Virus record (IMG/VR): IMGVR_UViG_3300042549_002361
Coordinates: 1 to 59,482 of that record
DNA length: 59,482 nucleotides
Reading direction: 5' to 3' (one strand)
Source: a virus
The notes under the pieces are model-generated. The model did no database searches, was not told the origin of the DNA, and was given only the letters and a program-made list of their open reading frames with translations. Each line of letters opens with the position of its first letter. Within the stretch, counting starts at the first letter, position 1. The translations under genes and the position numbers were made by a program. Of the stretch, positions 1 through 8,052 are shown piece by piece.

Positions 1-2
1 TT

Positions 3-473
3 GGAACTGAAGTAGAGCATAGTCCTGCACACGGACAACGAACATTGTTTGTTGTAGGACTACAGCCCAAAGAAGAAATTCTAGCTCGCGCACTAAACAA
101 CAAATGTCCACATATCTATCTAGGTGCTAACCAAAGTTTTGCACCCAAGGACAGTGATTGGGAGCATTGGGACGCTTTAATTTCCGGCCTACTGCGAGAC
201 GGTATTTGGGTTACATTAGACTTTGACAGCGAGTATGCCAAGCATCCTTGGTTTCACGATAATGGTTGGTGTGAGTTTGATAACTTTATTCCAATGATTA
301 GCGTTAAACTGCCTTATATCCGCTTGTATAATTACAATGCAACTATTAAGGTTGATGATACAGGATTTAAGAAATCAAATCCAGGCGTTTGGTGTCATAG
401 TTTGCATGACCTAATGGATAGATCAAAGTTCACAGATTGGTCTAAATATACTAAAGATGAAGTTATTACTTGA
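3..473 (+). CDS. Conserved phage protein, 5' end outside the window
   Basis: The reading frame is open from the first bases of the window, through a TTG at 45, to TGA at 471-473. The gene therefore very likely begins upstream and only its C-terminal part (about 156 residues) is seen. The visible part opens with a GTEVEHSPAHG segment, is rich in aromatic residues (Trp, Tyr, Phe) and has no membrane segment. From memory it resembles a conserved protein of unknown function in T4-like marine phages; I cannot assign an activity. Its stop codon overlaps a TTGACA promoter box for the next genes. Confidence 0.75.
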   Translation, partial: GTEVEHSPAHGQRTLFVVGLQPKEEILARALNNKCPHIYLGANQSFAPKDSDWEHWDALISGLLRDGIWVTLDFDSEYAKHPWFHDNGWCEFDNFIPMISVKLPYIRLYNYNATIKVDDTGFKKSNPGVWCHSLHDLMDRSKFTDWSKYTKDEVIT

Positions 474-501
474 CAATATAGGAGTTATAGTATACTATAA
501 T
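470..501 (+). promoter_or_regulatory. Sigma70-like promoter before the 507 gene
   Basis: TTGACA lies at 470-475, with TATACT at 491-496 (15-nt spacer) or TATAAT at 496-501 (20-nt spacer). Both spacings are off the optimum, but the boxes are near consensus. The TATAAT ends five bases before the ATG at 507, so the message would be leaderless or nearly so; no Shine-Dalgarno sequence is present. Confidence 0.55.
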
Positions 502-506
502 ACAGT

Positions 507-689
507 ATGGAAATAAAATTAATTTGTAATGATAAAGGGATAATTGTTTCTACAGCAGTAAAAGTAGATAATTTGAGCACAGAAGAAAATTTAAAAGAAG
601 TATTTTTTTCGTTTGTTAAGTTTTTAGATAAGTCGGGTGCTGTATTTCCTGAAGAGTTGCAACAAATCATGAAGGAGTTTGAACAGTGA
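507..689 (+). CDS. Small hypothetical phage protein (60 aa)
   Basis: The ATG at 507 follows a sigma70-like promoter and has no ribosome-binding site. The protein starts MEIKLICNDKG and has an acidic, helical-looking C-terminal half. It overlaps the next gene by GTGA (686-689), which indicates translational coupling. No family is recognised. The coupling and clean frame make it a likely real gene of unknown function. Confidence 0.65.
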   Translation: MEIKLICNDKGIIVSTAVKVDNLSTEENLKEVFFSFVKFLDKSGAVFPEELQQIMKEFEQ

Positions 690-886
690 CATTATATGAA
701 GTAGCAGTGGCAATCGCATTAGGTGTATTTTTTATTGTGCTATCCTGGTTTATTATCGAATCAAACCAGTATATTTCAGAACGCAATCGATTAAGAAAAG
801 AAACAGGCAAATACTATGAACACGATATTCATGAAGAACTGCTGAAACAAGCAAAAGAAAAGACTAATACTAAGGACGAAAAATGA
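686..886 (+). CDS. Small single-pass membrane protein (66 aa)
   Basis: The GTG start overlaps the upstream stop and follows a GAAGGAG ribosome-binding site. Residues about 5-25 form one hydrophobic helix, followed by a charged Lys/Glu-rich tail. This is the layout of a small inner-membrane protein with a cytoplasmic tail. It overlaps the next gene at ATGA (883-886). The function is unknown; holin accessory or membrane anchor are possibilities, neither supported by a motif. Confidence 0.65.
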   Translation: MTLYEVAVAIALGVFFIVLSWFIIESNQYISERNRLRKETGKYYEHDIHEELLKQAKEKTNTKDEK

Positions 887-1284
887 GAAGCATTTGGGTA
901 ACATTTCAGAAGGAAGGTATTCACATGTATCCGGGGGCGGATACAGATCCTAAGTTAGCAACAGGCGACTGGGATGATGTTAGTTTTCTAGGTGTGCCGC
1001 ACAGGCACATTTTTCATTTCCGTGTGTGGATCGAAGTATTCCACAATGACAGAGACATTGAATTTATTCAGTTCAAACGCTGGCTAGAACGACAGTACAG
1101 CGAAGGCGTACTTGAACTGAACCACAAGAGTTGCGAGATGATCGCAGACGATTTAGCTAAAGTGATTATGAAGAAATACCCTAATCGCTGGCTAAAGATT
1201 TCAGTAGCCGAAGATAATGAAAACGGCTGCGAGATCGACTATCCCGTTGAATGGCATGTAGACGGGCCAACCAACTTTAGATAA
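883..1284 (+). CDS. Conserved phage protein, possibly a divergent QueD/6-pyruvoyl-tetrahydropterin synthase-like fold
   Basis: This 133-residue protein has the segment GVPHRHIFHFRVWIEV near residues 37-52, then DIEFIQFKRWLE and ELNHKSCEMIADDL. The order resembles the T-fold of 6-pyruvoyltetrahydropterin synthases: an HxH zinc segment, a D-F-x-x-L stretch, a helix like the PT-x-E-N motif, and a late acidic strand. The resemblance is weak and the catalytic Cys is not obvious. FolE and QueE lie downstream in the same arm, and QueD is the missing step between them, so the idea is attractive but inferential. It overlaps the preceding gene by ATGA. Confidence 0.55.
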   Translation: MRSIWVTFQKEGIHMYPGADTDPKLATGDWDDVSFLGVPHRHIFHFRVWIEVFHNDRDIEFIQFKRWLERQYSEGVLELNHKSCEMIADDLAKVIMKKYPNRWLKISVAEDNENGCEIDYPVEWHVDGPTNFR

Positions 1285-1294
1285 GGAGAAAAAC

Positions 1295-1483
1295 ATGACT
1301 GAAACACATCTAAAAATGAAGGCACTCTTTGACGAGTATCTCAAGGAATCGGAAGCATTTGAAGTAAAGGGCGTTAAGGCAGCAGCCGCTCGCGCTCGTA
1401 AGGCACTAGGCGAACTTGGTAAGTTGTCAAAGGTTCGTCGTGCTGAAATTCAAGATAAGAAGAACGCTGCTAGCGCAGCCTAA
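1295..1483 (+). CDS. Small basic histone H1/Hc1-like protein
   Basis: A strong ribosome-binding site (AAGGAG) precedes the ATG. The 62-residue product is Lys/Arg/Ala rich, with AAAARARKALGEL in the middle and a Lys-rich end. This resembles the bacterial histone-H1-like Hc1 family, small proteins that coat DNA. Phages of this kind often carry such a protein; binding to phage or host DNA is inferred from composition only. Confidence 0.6.
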   Translation: MTETHLKMKALFDEYLKESEAFEVKGVKAAAARARKALGELGKLSKVRRAEIQDKKNAASAA

Positions 1484-1494
1484 GGGGATATAAA

Positions 1495-2163
1495 ATGCAA
1501 GGATCAATTTCTAATTCGGCACAATATGTAACCAGCGGTATGAATCGTGTTTATTCAAACATGTTTATGGCTGTTATGAATTCAATGCTAGTAAGTTATT
1601 TTGTAAGTACTAGCCCAGTACTGATGGCATTTTTGTTTACTGGTGTAATGAAGTGGATTGTGATCCTTGCACCTTTGGCGGCAATTTTTGCTATCAGCTT
1701 TTATATGGATAAGGTAACAAAAGGTCAAGCAATGCTTATGCTGCACGGATTTGCTGCATTAATGGGTATTAGCTTTGCAGCAATTTTTGTTGTGTACACA
1801 TCAATGAGTATTGTACAAGCATTTCTTGGTGCAGCATGTTTGTTCTTAGCTATGAGCTTGTACGGTTATACTACTAAGCGTGATCTTACTAGCGTTGGTC
1901 AGTTTATGTTTATTGGTCTAATTGGTATCATCATTGCTAGCATTGTCAATATCTTTATTGGTAGCAGTCTAATGCAAATGGTAGTGAGCGCATTAGCTGT
2001 TATTATCTTCCTAGGACTTACTGCATATGATACTCAAAAGATTCGAGAAATGATTGCATATGATCGCGATGGTCATGCTGAAGTTAGTGGCGCACTAACA
2101 TTGTATTTAGACTTTATTAATATTTTCCTCAACTTGCTACAACTATTTGGTAACAGACGATGA
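1495..2163 (+). CDS. Bax inhibitor-1/YccA family membrane protein
   Basis: The 222-residue protein has about seven hydrophobic helices, the family motif AYDTQKIREM near residue 180, and the usual ending DFINIFLNLLQLFG followed by basic residues. Length and hallmarks fit the BI-1/YccA family, which includes proton-sensitive calcium-leak channels and the FtsH-associated YccA. In a phage it may protect host membrane proteins from FtsH or tune lysis; this is inference. A ribosome-binding site (AAGGGG) precedes the start. The stop overlaps the next ATG at 2160. Confidence 0.88.
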   Translation: MQGSISNSAQYVTSGMNRVYSNMFMAVMNSMLVSYFVSTSPVLMAFLFTGVMKWIVILAPLAAIFAISFYMDKVTKGQAMLMLHGFAALMGISFAAIFVVYTSMSIVQAFLGAACLFLAMSLYGYTTKRDLTSVGQFMFIGLIGIIIASIVNIFIGSSLMQMVVSALAVIIFLGLTAYDTQKIREMIAYDRDGHAEVSGALTLYLDFINIFLNLLQLFGNRR

Positions 2164-2327
2164 GTTCTAATACAGATATAACAGCTAACACAGTAACTAC
2201 ACCAGCTGAAAAAGTTGACAGAGAAACTGCGGATCGCCTAAATAACTATGCACAAAGTTTAAATGATCCTATTACTCATGTAGTTGACTATGGTGGTCTG
2301 CTAGACGACAAGAAGAAAAAGAAATGA
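2160..2327 (+). CDS. Small hydrophilic protein (55 aa)
   Basis: This short frame starts at an ATG overlapping the stop of the Bax-inhibitor gene (ATGA) and ends with a TGA overlapping the ATG of the glycosyltransferase gene at 2324. It fills the gap between them exactly. The product is polar, Thr/Asn/Asp rich, and ends in a run of lysines (LLDDKKKKK). The double four-base overlap strongly suggests a translated gene. No domain is recognised. Confidence 0.7.
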   Translation: MSSNTDITANTVTTPAEKVDRETADRLNNYAQSLNDPITHVVDYGGLLDDKKKKK

Positions 2328-3433
2328 AATTATTTTTAGTTGAACTCGAACCGGTTGAAACTCGATACACAGCACAGTGGCAAGTCCACTTGCCTGTGCA
2401 ACTACGCGAAGCCGGATTCGATGTTGAAGTAATCGAAGGACCTAGTGATGCGCCTCAGGATACAACTCCTGGGGCCTTCCTTAACTTTAGTGGCACTAAC
2501 TACTGGAAGAGCGAGCAGCTTAAAACTATCGCTGGCATGTTTGCAGCAGGCAAAGTGAAAGATGGAGATTACTTCCTTTACACTGATGCGTGGAATCCAA
2601 CAGTCCTACAGCTAAAATATATGGCTGAACTATTAGGTGTAAAGATTAAAATTGGCGGCATGTGGCACGCCGGCAGCTACGACCCAGCAGACTTCTTAGG
2701 TCGTCTTATTGGTAATGCACCCTGGGTACGACACACAGAGAAGGCGTTATTCCATGTGTTTGATCAGAACTTCTTTGCAACACAATTCCATGTGGATATG
2801 TTTGCAAGTGAACTACTACACGACGGACTGTTTAATGAGTACTCTTGGTACAAGGACTACATAGCAGAGCTAATGAACAGCGGCAAAATTACCATTGCTG
2901 GCTGGCCCATGGAATACTTAGAGGACGCTATGCTACCATACGCAGACGCTGACAAGGAAGATTTGATTCTTTTCCCTCATCGTATTGCGCCCGAGAAGCA
3001 GCTAGAAATTTTCAAAGATTTAGAGCAGCATCTGCCCCAATACAAGTTTGTTGTATGCCAGGAACAGAAGCTAACCAAGCACGAATATCATAAAATGCTA
3101 GCGAAAGCTAAGATGGTGTTTAGTGCTAATCTACAAGAGACACTAGGTATCAGTTGGTATGAGGGCGCATTAGTTGGCGCAATACCATTGGTTCCTGACA
3201 GACTAAGTTATAGTGAAATGGCGCTTAACGAATTTAAATATCCTAGCGACTGGACAATAAATTATGAGTTGTATCTGCAACACAGAGAGCAGATTGTACA
3301 GCATATTAATTATTTAATGACTAATTATAATAACTTAAAGCCCGTTATTCAAGAACAACGTAAAAAATTAGCAGATGATTTCTTTAGTGGTAATGCACTC
3401 TACAATATCATCAGGAGAAATGATAATGGTTAA
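2324..3433 (+). CDS. GT-B-type glycosyltransferase (GT4-like)
   Basis: The protein is 369 residues long. Its C-terminal half carries the usual GT4 donor-site pattern: FPHRIAPEKQ near residue 225, then a segment with Glu-x7-Glu (QETLGISWYEGALVGAIPLV, about residues 266-285). The N-terminal half has an alternating Rossmann-like pattern. It should transfer a sugar from a nucleotide-sugar donor, with the acceptor unknown. The GalE-type epimerase gene follows directly, suggesting supply of the donor sugar. Its end overlaps the start of that gene by eight bases. Confidence 0.75.
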   Translation: MKLFLVELEPVETRYTAQWQVHLPVQLREAGFDVEVIEGPSDAPQDTTPGAFLNFSGTNYWKSEQLKTIAGMFAAGKVKDGDYFLYTDAWNPTVLQLKYMAELLGVKIKIGGMWHAGSYDPADFLGRLIGNAPWVRHTEKALFHVFDQNFFATQFHVDMFASELLHDGLFNEYSWYKDYIAELMNSGKITIAGWPMEYLEDAMLPYADADKEDLILFPHRIAPEKQLEIFKDLEQHLPQYKFVVCQEQKLTKHEYHKMLAKAKMVFSANLQETLGISWYEGALVGAIPLVPDRLSYSEMALNEFKYPSDWTINYELYLQHREQIVQHINYLMTNYNNLKPVIQEQRKKLADDFFSGNALYNIIRRNDNG

Positions 3434-4403
3434 AGACACACAAAAAACAGTATTAGTTACAGGCGGCAGCGGCTATGTAGGCGGTATGGTATGTCGCTTG
3501 TTAGTTGCAGCTGGCCATAATGTTATTAACATTGATAAAAAGAAAAAAGAAATCGATGGTGTAACTCAATACCCGTTTGATATTGATAATAATCAACTTA
3601 AAGGCGTTATTCAATTAACAAGACCAGATACTATCATGCATTTTGCTGCTGATCATGAAGTTGGTCGTAGTATGGTTGAACCTGGCAAGTACTACTGGAA
3701 CAACGTTGCTAACACTATCGCATTGCTTAATCATGCTGTTGGCGCAGGCGTAAAAAACTTTGTGTTTAGCAGTAGCAGTAGTGTATACGGCACAAGTGAC
3801 ACTTTCCCTACACCCGAGACAACTGAGCGTGATCCTGTATCGCCATACGGAAAAACAAAAAAGATCGTAGAGGATATTCTAGTTGACTACTATCGTGCAT
3901 ACGGATTAAACTTTACTTCATTGCGCTATTTTAATGCTGCTGGTGCTGATCCTGAACTAAAGCATGGTTACACTCAAGACCCTGCTAGTCACTTAATTCC
4001 TATTCTAGCTAGAGCAGCAATTAACGGCGATACGGTTGATATATATGGCGACGATTATGCAACAGCAGACGGTACAGCAGAACGCGATTACACGCATGTA
4101 GCTGACATTGCAACTGCTCATCTTGCAGCAATGCAATATTTAGAAGACGGTGGAGTAAGTGGTGCGTTTAACATTGGCGCTGGCAGTGCAACTAGTGTAC
4201 TAGTAGCTATCAACACATTTAATCGCGTTAATCAAACCAATATTAGATACAATATTGCTGATAGGCGACCAGGTGATCCTAAACAAACATTTGCTGATAT
4301 CACAAAGGCAAAAAATTCGTTTGGTTGGGAGCCTGTATATACATTAGAAGATATTGTTAAACATGCCTACGAATGGGAAAAGAAAGTGCAAAAGGTAAAG
4401 TGA
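3426..4403 (+). CDS. galE: UDP-glucose 4-epimerase-like NAD-dependent sugar epimerase
   Basis: The ATG at 3426 is chosen because it follows AGGAG; an upstream ATG at 3375 lies inside the previous gene. The 325-residue product has the NAD motif GGSGYVGG near the N-terminus, the SDR catalytic YxxxK in SPYGKTK, an upstream Ser-rich SSSSSVYG, and GalE-like blocks (RYFNAAGAD, GDDYATADGT, RDYTHVADIA). This is the extended SDR family that interconverts UDP-glucose and UDP-galactose or the N-acetyl forms. Length is normal. Substrate specificity is not provable by eye. Confidence 0.9.
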   Translation: MVKDTQKTVLVTGGSGYVGGMVCRLLVAAGHNVINIDKKKKEIDGVTQYPFDIDNNQLKGVIQLTRPDTIMHFAADHEVGRSMVEPGKYYWNNVANTIALLNHAVGAGVKNFVFSSSSSVYGTSDTFPTPETTERDPVSPYGKTKKIVEDILVDYYRAYGLNFTSLRYFNAAGADPELKHGYTQDPASHLIPILARAAINGDTVDIYGDDYATADGTAERDYTHVADIATAHLAAMQYLEDGGVSGAFNIGAGSATSVLVAINTFNRVNQTNIRYNIADRRPGDPKQTFADITKAKNSFGWEPVYTLEDIVKHAYEWEKKVQKVK

Positions 4404-4404
4404 T

Positions 4405-4587
4405 ATGGTAAAAGAAGTTAAAGGTGGCACATTTGCGCCAGCAGATATTCCAGTAATTAAGCGAGCATTACAATCATACGTTGCAGAAGTACAGCGGATT
4501 GAGGGCTACAGTGATCGAGACCCGCATCCCGATCTTAGTGTAGCTGCTAATCTATTACATAGACTTGGAAGAATTGGTGATGCCTAA
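4405..4587 (+). CDS. Small hypothetical protein (60 aa)
   Basis: The start lies one base after the galE stop. The product is mostly helical and soluble, with a PHPDLSVAANLLHRLG segment near the end. It overlaps the phosphoribosyltransferase gene by eight bases. Tight packing argues for a real gene; no family is recognised. Confidence 0.6.
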   Translation: MVKEVKGGTFAPADIPVIKRALQSYVAEVQRIEGYSDRDPHPDLSVAANLLHRLGRIGDA

Positions 4588-5041
4588 ATACGAATATCTA
4601 TCACACGAAGATATGAATAACTACTATGCAGAAGTTATTCGTAATATATCAGTTGACAACTTCACCCCAGAGGTTGTTTTTGCGCCAATGCGCGGCGGTG
4701 CCGATCTTGGCATCAAGTTAAGTAATTATTATGATATTCCTTTTGAAGCTCTACAGTGGCAGACCAGAGACGGCGTTGAAAGAGATGTAGAACGACTGAA
4801 AGAATTATACGCAACGTATGAAGGAAAAAACATTTTAATTGTTGATGATATCTGCGATACTGGTGACACACTCAAAGGTATTGAACACGTATCTGGATAC
4901 AACAGAACTAATATTAGATTTGCAGTTGCTATTGAAAATGTTGAATGTGGTTTTGTATGTGACTACTCTGCTAGGCAGATTGGTAGATCAGACGACACGC
5001 AATGGTTTGTCTTCCCTTGGGAAGATTGGTGGAGGCGATAA
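4580..5041 (+). CDS. Phosphoribosyltransferase (xanthine-guanine/hypoxanthine type)
   Basis: The ATG at 4580 is preferred over the in-frame TTG at 4565. The protein has the PRPP-binding signature ILIVDDICDTGDTL near residues 88-101, an upstream APMRGGADLG loop, and the ending WFVFPWEDWW, common in XGPRT-like proteins. Such enzymes attach a purine or similar base to PRPP. In this phage it may salvage purines or a modified base; the neighbouring folE/queE genes make a link to nucleotide modification conceivable but unproven. Confidence 0.85.
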   Translation: MPKYEYLSHEDMNNYYAEVIRNISVDNFTPEVVFAPMRGGADLGIKLSNYYDIPFEALQWQTRDGVERDVERLKELYATYEGKNILIVDDICDTGDTLKGIEHVSGYNRTNIRFAVAIENVECGFVCDYSARQIGRSDDTQWFVFPWEDWWRR

Positions 5042-5087
5042 ATTTACATAAAAATGATAAGTTTTTATGTACTTTGCCTAAATAAGA

Positions 5088-5116
5088 TTGACAAACTTGC
5101 ATTTTGTCTGTATAAT
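5088..5116 (+). promoter_or_regulatory. Consensus sigma70 promoter for folE
   Basis: TTGACA at 5088-5093 and TATAAT at 5111-5116 are separated by exactly 17 bases, a perfect match to the sigma70 consensus. Start of transcription is expected near 5123, directly at the hairpin at 5124. This suggests strong expression by unmodified host RNA polymerase. Confidence 0.9.
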
Positions 5117-5123
5117 AAAACAA

Positions 5124-5141
5124 ATAGACATCCACGTCTAT
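5124..5141 (+). promoter_or_regulatory. 5'-terminal hairpin in the folE leader
   Basis: ATAGAC (5124-5129) pairs with GTCTAT (5136-5141) around a six-base loop. The stem begins at the predicted first nucleotide of the transcript and lies just before the CGGAG ribosome-binding site. Such 5' stem-loops can protect messages from decay; the role here is inferred. Confidence 0.5.
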
Positions 5142-5160
5142 AACTCGGAGAAAAAGTATA

Positions 5161-5856
5161 ATGACAGAAAAAAATCTATCTCAAGTCCTTCGTGAACAAA
5201 TGAAACTCGATGGCAAACGATTTTGGGCCGGTGATAATATTTCAGAATACATCACTGAAGAAAATAAACACAATCTTATTAATGAAGCAACTAATGCGTT
5301 TGAGACAGTTCTCGATACGCTACTAATTGATCGTGAAAGCGATCCAAATAGTCATGGTACAGCACGTCGATTGGCTAAGATGTATTTTAATGAAATAATG
5401 GCAGGAAGATATGACCCAGCACCAGACGCAACAGCATTTCCCAATGACTCGGCAGACCGTTACGAAGGTATGCTTGTGGTTCGCAGTGAGCTTCGCAGTA
5501 TGTGTAGCCATCATCACCAACCTGTGGCTGGTGTTGCTTATATTGGTCTTATTGCTGCTGAAAAACTCATCGGACTCAGCAAGTACACACGCATCGCACA
5601 ATGGTGTGCAAGACGTGGAACTCTCCAGGAGGAACTTGCTAATGATATTGCTAGGGAAATCGCCAAAGCCACAGGAGCCAAAGACCTAGGTGTTTATATT
5701 CAAGCTACACATGGTTGTTGCGAAAACCGCGGCATTATGGCACACAGTTCGCTAACACAAACAACTGTGTTGCGCGGTGCGTTCAAGGATGACTCTGGCA
5801 CAAAGAAAGAGTTTTTTGATAATATTAAACTGCAACAGGAATTTGCACCACGATGA
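5161..5856 (+). CDS. folE: GTP cyclohydrolase I
   Basis: The 231-residue protein carries the zinc-site residues of the family: Cys115 and His118 in CSHHH and a third Cys near 186 in QATHGCC. It also has the typical LIGLSKYTRI block and a C-terminal part matching type I enzymes. FolE converts GTP to dihydroneopterin triphosphate, the first step to folates and to 7-deazaguanines. With queE downstream, the deazaguanine route is the likely purpose. It has its own consensus promoter and 5' hairpin. It overlaps the following gene by four bases. Confidence 0.95.
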   Translation: MTEKNLSQVLREQMKLDGKRFWAGDNISEYITEENKHNLINEATNAFETVLDTLLIDRESDPNSHGTARRLAKMYFNEIMAGRYDPAPDATAFPNDSADRYEGMLVVRSELRSMCSHHHQPVAGVAYIGLIAAEKLIGLSKYTRIAQWCARRGTLQEELANDIAREIAKATGAKDLGVYIQATHGCCENRGIMAHSSLTQTTVLRGAFKDDSGTKKEFFDNIKLQQEFAPR

Positions 5857-6083
5857 CAAAATTTAAATCATACGAGCGTACTACCACTGTTGAGTGTATA
5901 GATAATAATAAAATAGTTGAAGCAGACGTAATCACTTATGTTGAGGGCAAATATTTAACTGTATCACTTAACACTGTGCGAGTTAATCTTCAGTATAATC
6001 AAAAATATAACAATTACATCGGCGCAATGGGCGGGCTTGAATTTCAAAGCACAGGACCAAAGGCATTAGGATATTATCGATGA
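5853..6083 (+). CDS. Conserved small phage protein (76 aa)
   Basis: It starts at an ATGA overlap with folE and ends at an ATGA overlap with the next gene. The product is beta-rich and basic, with many Tyr and Asn residues, and has no membrane helix. I recognise no domain. Position inside the folE-queE unit suggests co-expression with deazaguanine synthesis. Confidence 0.65.
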   Translation: MTKFKSYERTTTVECIDNNKIVEADVITYVEGKYLTVSLNTVRVNLQYNQKYNNYIGAMGGLEFQSTGPKALGYYR

Positions 6084-6616
6084 TTAAAACTAAAGGGCCG
6101 CGCAACATTCATGTTGTTGCTCGAAATAATGTGCCTGTTTCAGATATATGCGACTGTGTTGCCGAGCATAAACCGTTAGACTGGATCATGAGCAGATATC
6201 TAGTCACTGAAGATGAAGTGTTTGAGTGCATTGATGCATATATTGATTTTGCAGAAAAGAAACCATATATGCTTGAGTTGCGGTGCGCTGCCGATCCAGA
6301 TGATGCTAACATTCACGGAATTGAAACGTCTCAGATAAATGATAAGATGTATTTTAGTATTTTAACTTACGGTAGATTATTTTTTGATATTAAGCCGCTA
6401 CAGGATCTGTTTACATATGCTCTTAACTTAGTTATTATTGAATCAGTGCTCGATCTTAAAGAAAATGTTGTTGTTGATGCTGATAGTATGCACGGTGTAG
6501 TACTTGCTGCATTTAAGCAGAGCTACGGTGATATTGATCATACAAATATTGATCATGTTTTATCGCAGCTCGATCATACAACACTAATGAAGATGATGAA
6601 AAATGAACGACATTAA
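6080..6616 (+). CDS. Hypothetical protein with a DUF433-like helix-turn-helix segment
   Basis: The 178-residue protein has an N-terminal stretch (about residues 17-55) with the pattern VPVSDICDCVAEHKPLDWIM followed by VTEDEVFECIDAYIDF. This resembles DUF433, a small helix-turn-helix found in VapB45-type antitoxins. The C-terminal part is alpha-rich without a known motif. It is translationally coupled on both sides (ATGA with the previous gene, overlap with queE). A DNA-binding role is inference. Confidence 0.55.
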   Translation: MIKTKGPRNIHVVARNNVPVSDICDCVAEHKPLDWIMSRYLVTEDEVFECIDAYIDFAEKKPYMLELRCAADPDDANIHGIETSQINDKMYFSILTYGRLFFDIKPLQDLFTYALNLVIIESVLDLKENVVVDADSMHGVVLAAFKQSYGDIDHTNIDHVLSQLDHTTLMKMMKNERH

Positions 6617-7490
6617 ATATAGCGAACTATTCTATAGCGCACAAGGTGAAGGTAAGTATGTTGGTATACCCAGCCTTTGGTTGCGTTTCTTTCTCTGCAA
6701 CCTACAATGTAATGGGTTTGGTCAGTGCAATCCTACTGATCCGAGTACATATGAATTGCCATATGAAACACTTGATATTAGTGATATTAAACGTGTTGAA
6801 GACTTACCTGTGTTTGATAAGGGGTGCGACAGTAGTTATACATGGAGTAAGCGTTACAGCCACTTAATTACAAACCGTAGTGTAGAAGAAACAGTTGATA
6901 ATTTAACTGCACTATTACCGCACGGTTTGTTTGAACATCCAGTTAGTAAGCAACAAGCACATATGGTGTTTACTGGCGGCGAACCGATGCTCAAGAAATC
7001 ACAGGAAGGCATTATTGCTATTCTCAATGAGTTTGGTAATAGACTAAACATGCCTAAGAATATTACAGTTGAGACTAATGGCACACAGCCTCTTACACCA
7101 GAATTAGAACAGTTTATCACCGAGTACTTTTGGAAGTATGGCGGTGATTGGTACTGGAGCGTAAGTCCTAAACTTTGGAGTACAGCCGGCGAGAAGCATA
7201 AGAAAGCCATTAAGCCAGAAGTGCTTGCCGCATATGATCGCATATCTAGACACGGTCAACTAAAGTTTGTTGTAAATGGCAGCAAGGAAAGCTGGCAGGA
7301 AGTAGAAGAAAATACAAAACTATTTCGTGATGCTGGCTGCGACTTTCCTGTATGGATTATGGGCGTTGGCGGTACGTTAGAAGGTCTTAAAATTACAGAA
7401 GCCACGATTGCTGACGAAGCAATACAGCGCGGATATAACTATACAAGTCGTGTACATGTACACATTTATGGAAATGCAATTGGAAAATAA
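6603..7490 (+). CDS. queE: 7-carboxy-7-deazaguanine synthase-like radical SAM enzyme
   Basis: The N-terminus reads YSELFYSAQGEGKYVGIPS, typical of QueE, and TGGEP lies at residues 124-128. QueE turns carboxytetrahydropterin into 7-carboxy-7-deazaguanine using SAM and a [4Fe-4S] cluster. The cluster motif is unusual: Cys32, Cys36 and Cys42 give CX3CX5C rather than the common CX3CX2C. The length (295) is somewhat above the usual bacterial enzymes. With folE three genes upstream this is very likely deazaguanine synthesis, for DNA or RNA modification. No QueC-, DpdA- or ADG-like gene is seen here. Confidence 0.85.
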   Translation: MNDIKYSELFYSAQGEGKYVGIPSLWLRFFLCNLQCNGFGQCNPTDPSTYELPYETLDISDIKRVEDLPVFDKGCDSSYTWSKRYSHLITNRSVEETVDNLTALLPHGLFEHPVSKQQAHMVFTGGEPMLKKSQEGIIAILNEFGNRLNMPKNITVETNGTQPLTPELEQFITEYFWKYGGDWYWSVSPKLWSTAGEKHKKAIKPEVLAAYDRISRHGQLKFVVNGSKESWQEVEENTKLFRDAGCDFPVWIMGVGGTLEGLKITEATIADEAIQRGYNYTSRVHVHIYGNAIGK

Positions 7491-8052
7491 AGTTTACACT
7501 GTTGTAGATAATATTTTCTCTGATAAGGTTTTAGCTATTTTGAAACCTTATGCTAAACTTTTGCCGTCTGATAAAAGTAGTTATGATGTGTGGGCTGCTG
7601 AATCTACTAACAATAATACAGCACCAGAATGTTTTACTTGCGATGTACTAGGCAAAGATAGACTCGCAGTTATTGATGAATTGTACAATAATAGTGACCT
7701 TCCTTGCTATCAGAAAAAATGGCTTAAGGATTGTGATATTGCTATTCAAAAATTACCAGTAGGCGGGTTTATACCTAAGCATACTGATCATTGCATTTTT
7801 AGTTTAACAGTATTTTTGTCAGAAGTAAAAGGCGGTGAATTTTATTGGTGGGGTCAAACCAATGAAAAACACATTGTTCAATCAAGTTATAATAAAGGAA
7901 TTTTTTCTTATCAAGATACATTTACTAGAGGTTTTCCGCATGAAGTGGAAACAGTTGAACAAGGAGTGCGATTTACTTTGCAACTTTTTGTATTTGATAA
8001 GAAAAAACAATCTAATGAAACACAAGGTGTTGTTTGGGAGATAAATCAATGA
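7474..8052 (+). CDS. 2OG-Fe(II) oxygenase-like protein
   Basis: I place the start at ATG 7474 (or 7468), overlapping the queE stop, because the earlier in-frame ATG at 7408 lies deep in queE. The product shows the double-stranded beta-helix iron site: His103-x-Asp105 in PKHTDH and His156 in FPHEV, with Arg168 of RFTLQL for 2-oxoglutarate. It probably hydroxylates a protein or small molecule; the substrate is unknown. It is coupled to the next gene by ATGA. Confidence 0.75.
   Translation: MQLENKVYTVVDNIFSDKVLAILKPYAKLLPSDKSSYDVWAAESTNNNTAPECFTCDVLGKDRLAVIDELYNNSDLPCYQKKWLKDCDIAIQKLPVGGFIPKHTDHCIFSLTVFLSEVKGGEFYWWGQTNEKHIVQSSYNKGIFSYQDTFTRGFPHEVETVEQGVRFTLQLFVFDKKKQSNETQGVVWEINQ

Noticed and set aside
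3375-3425. Longer GalE start
   Set aside because: It lies inside the upstream gene and gives a non-homologous N-terminal extension; ATG 3426 has AGGAG.
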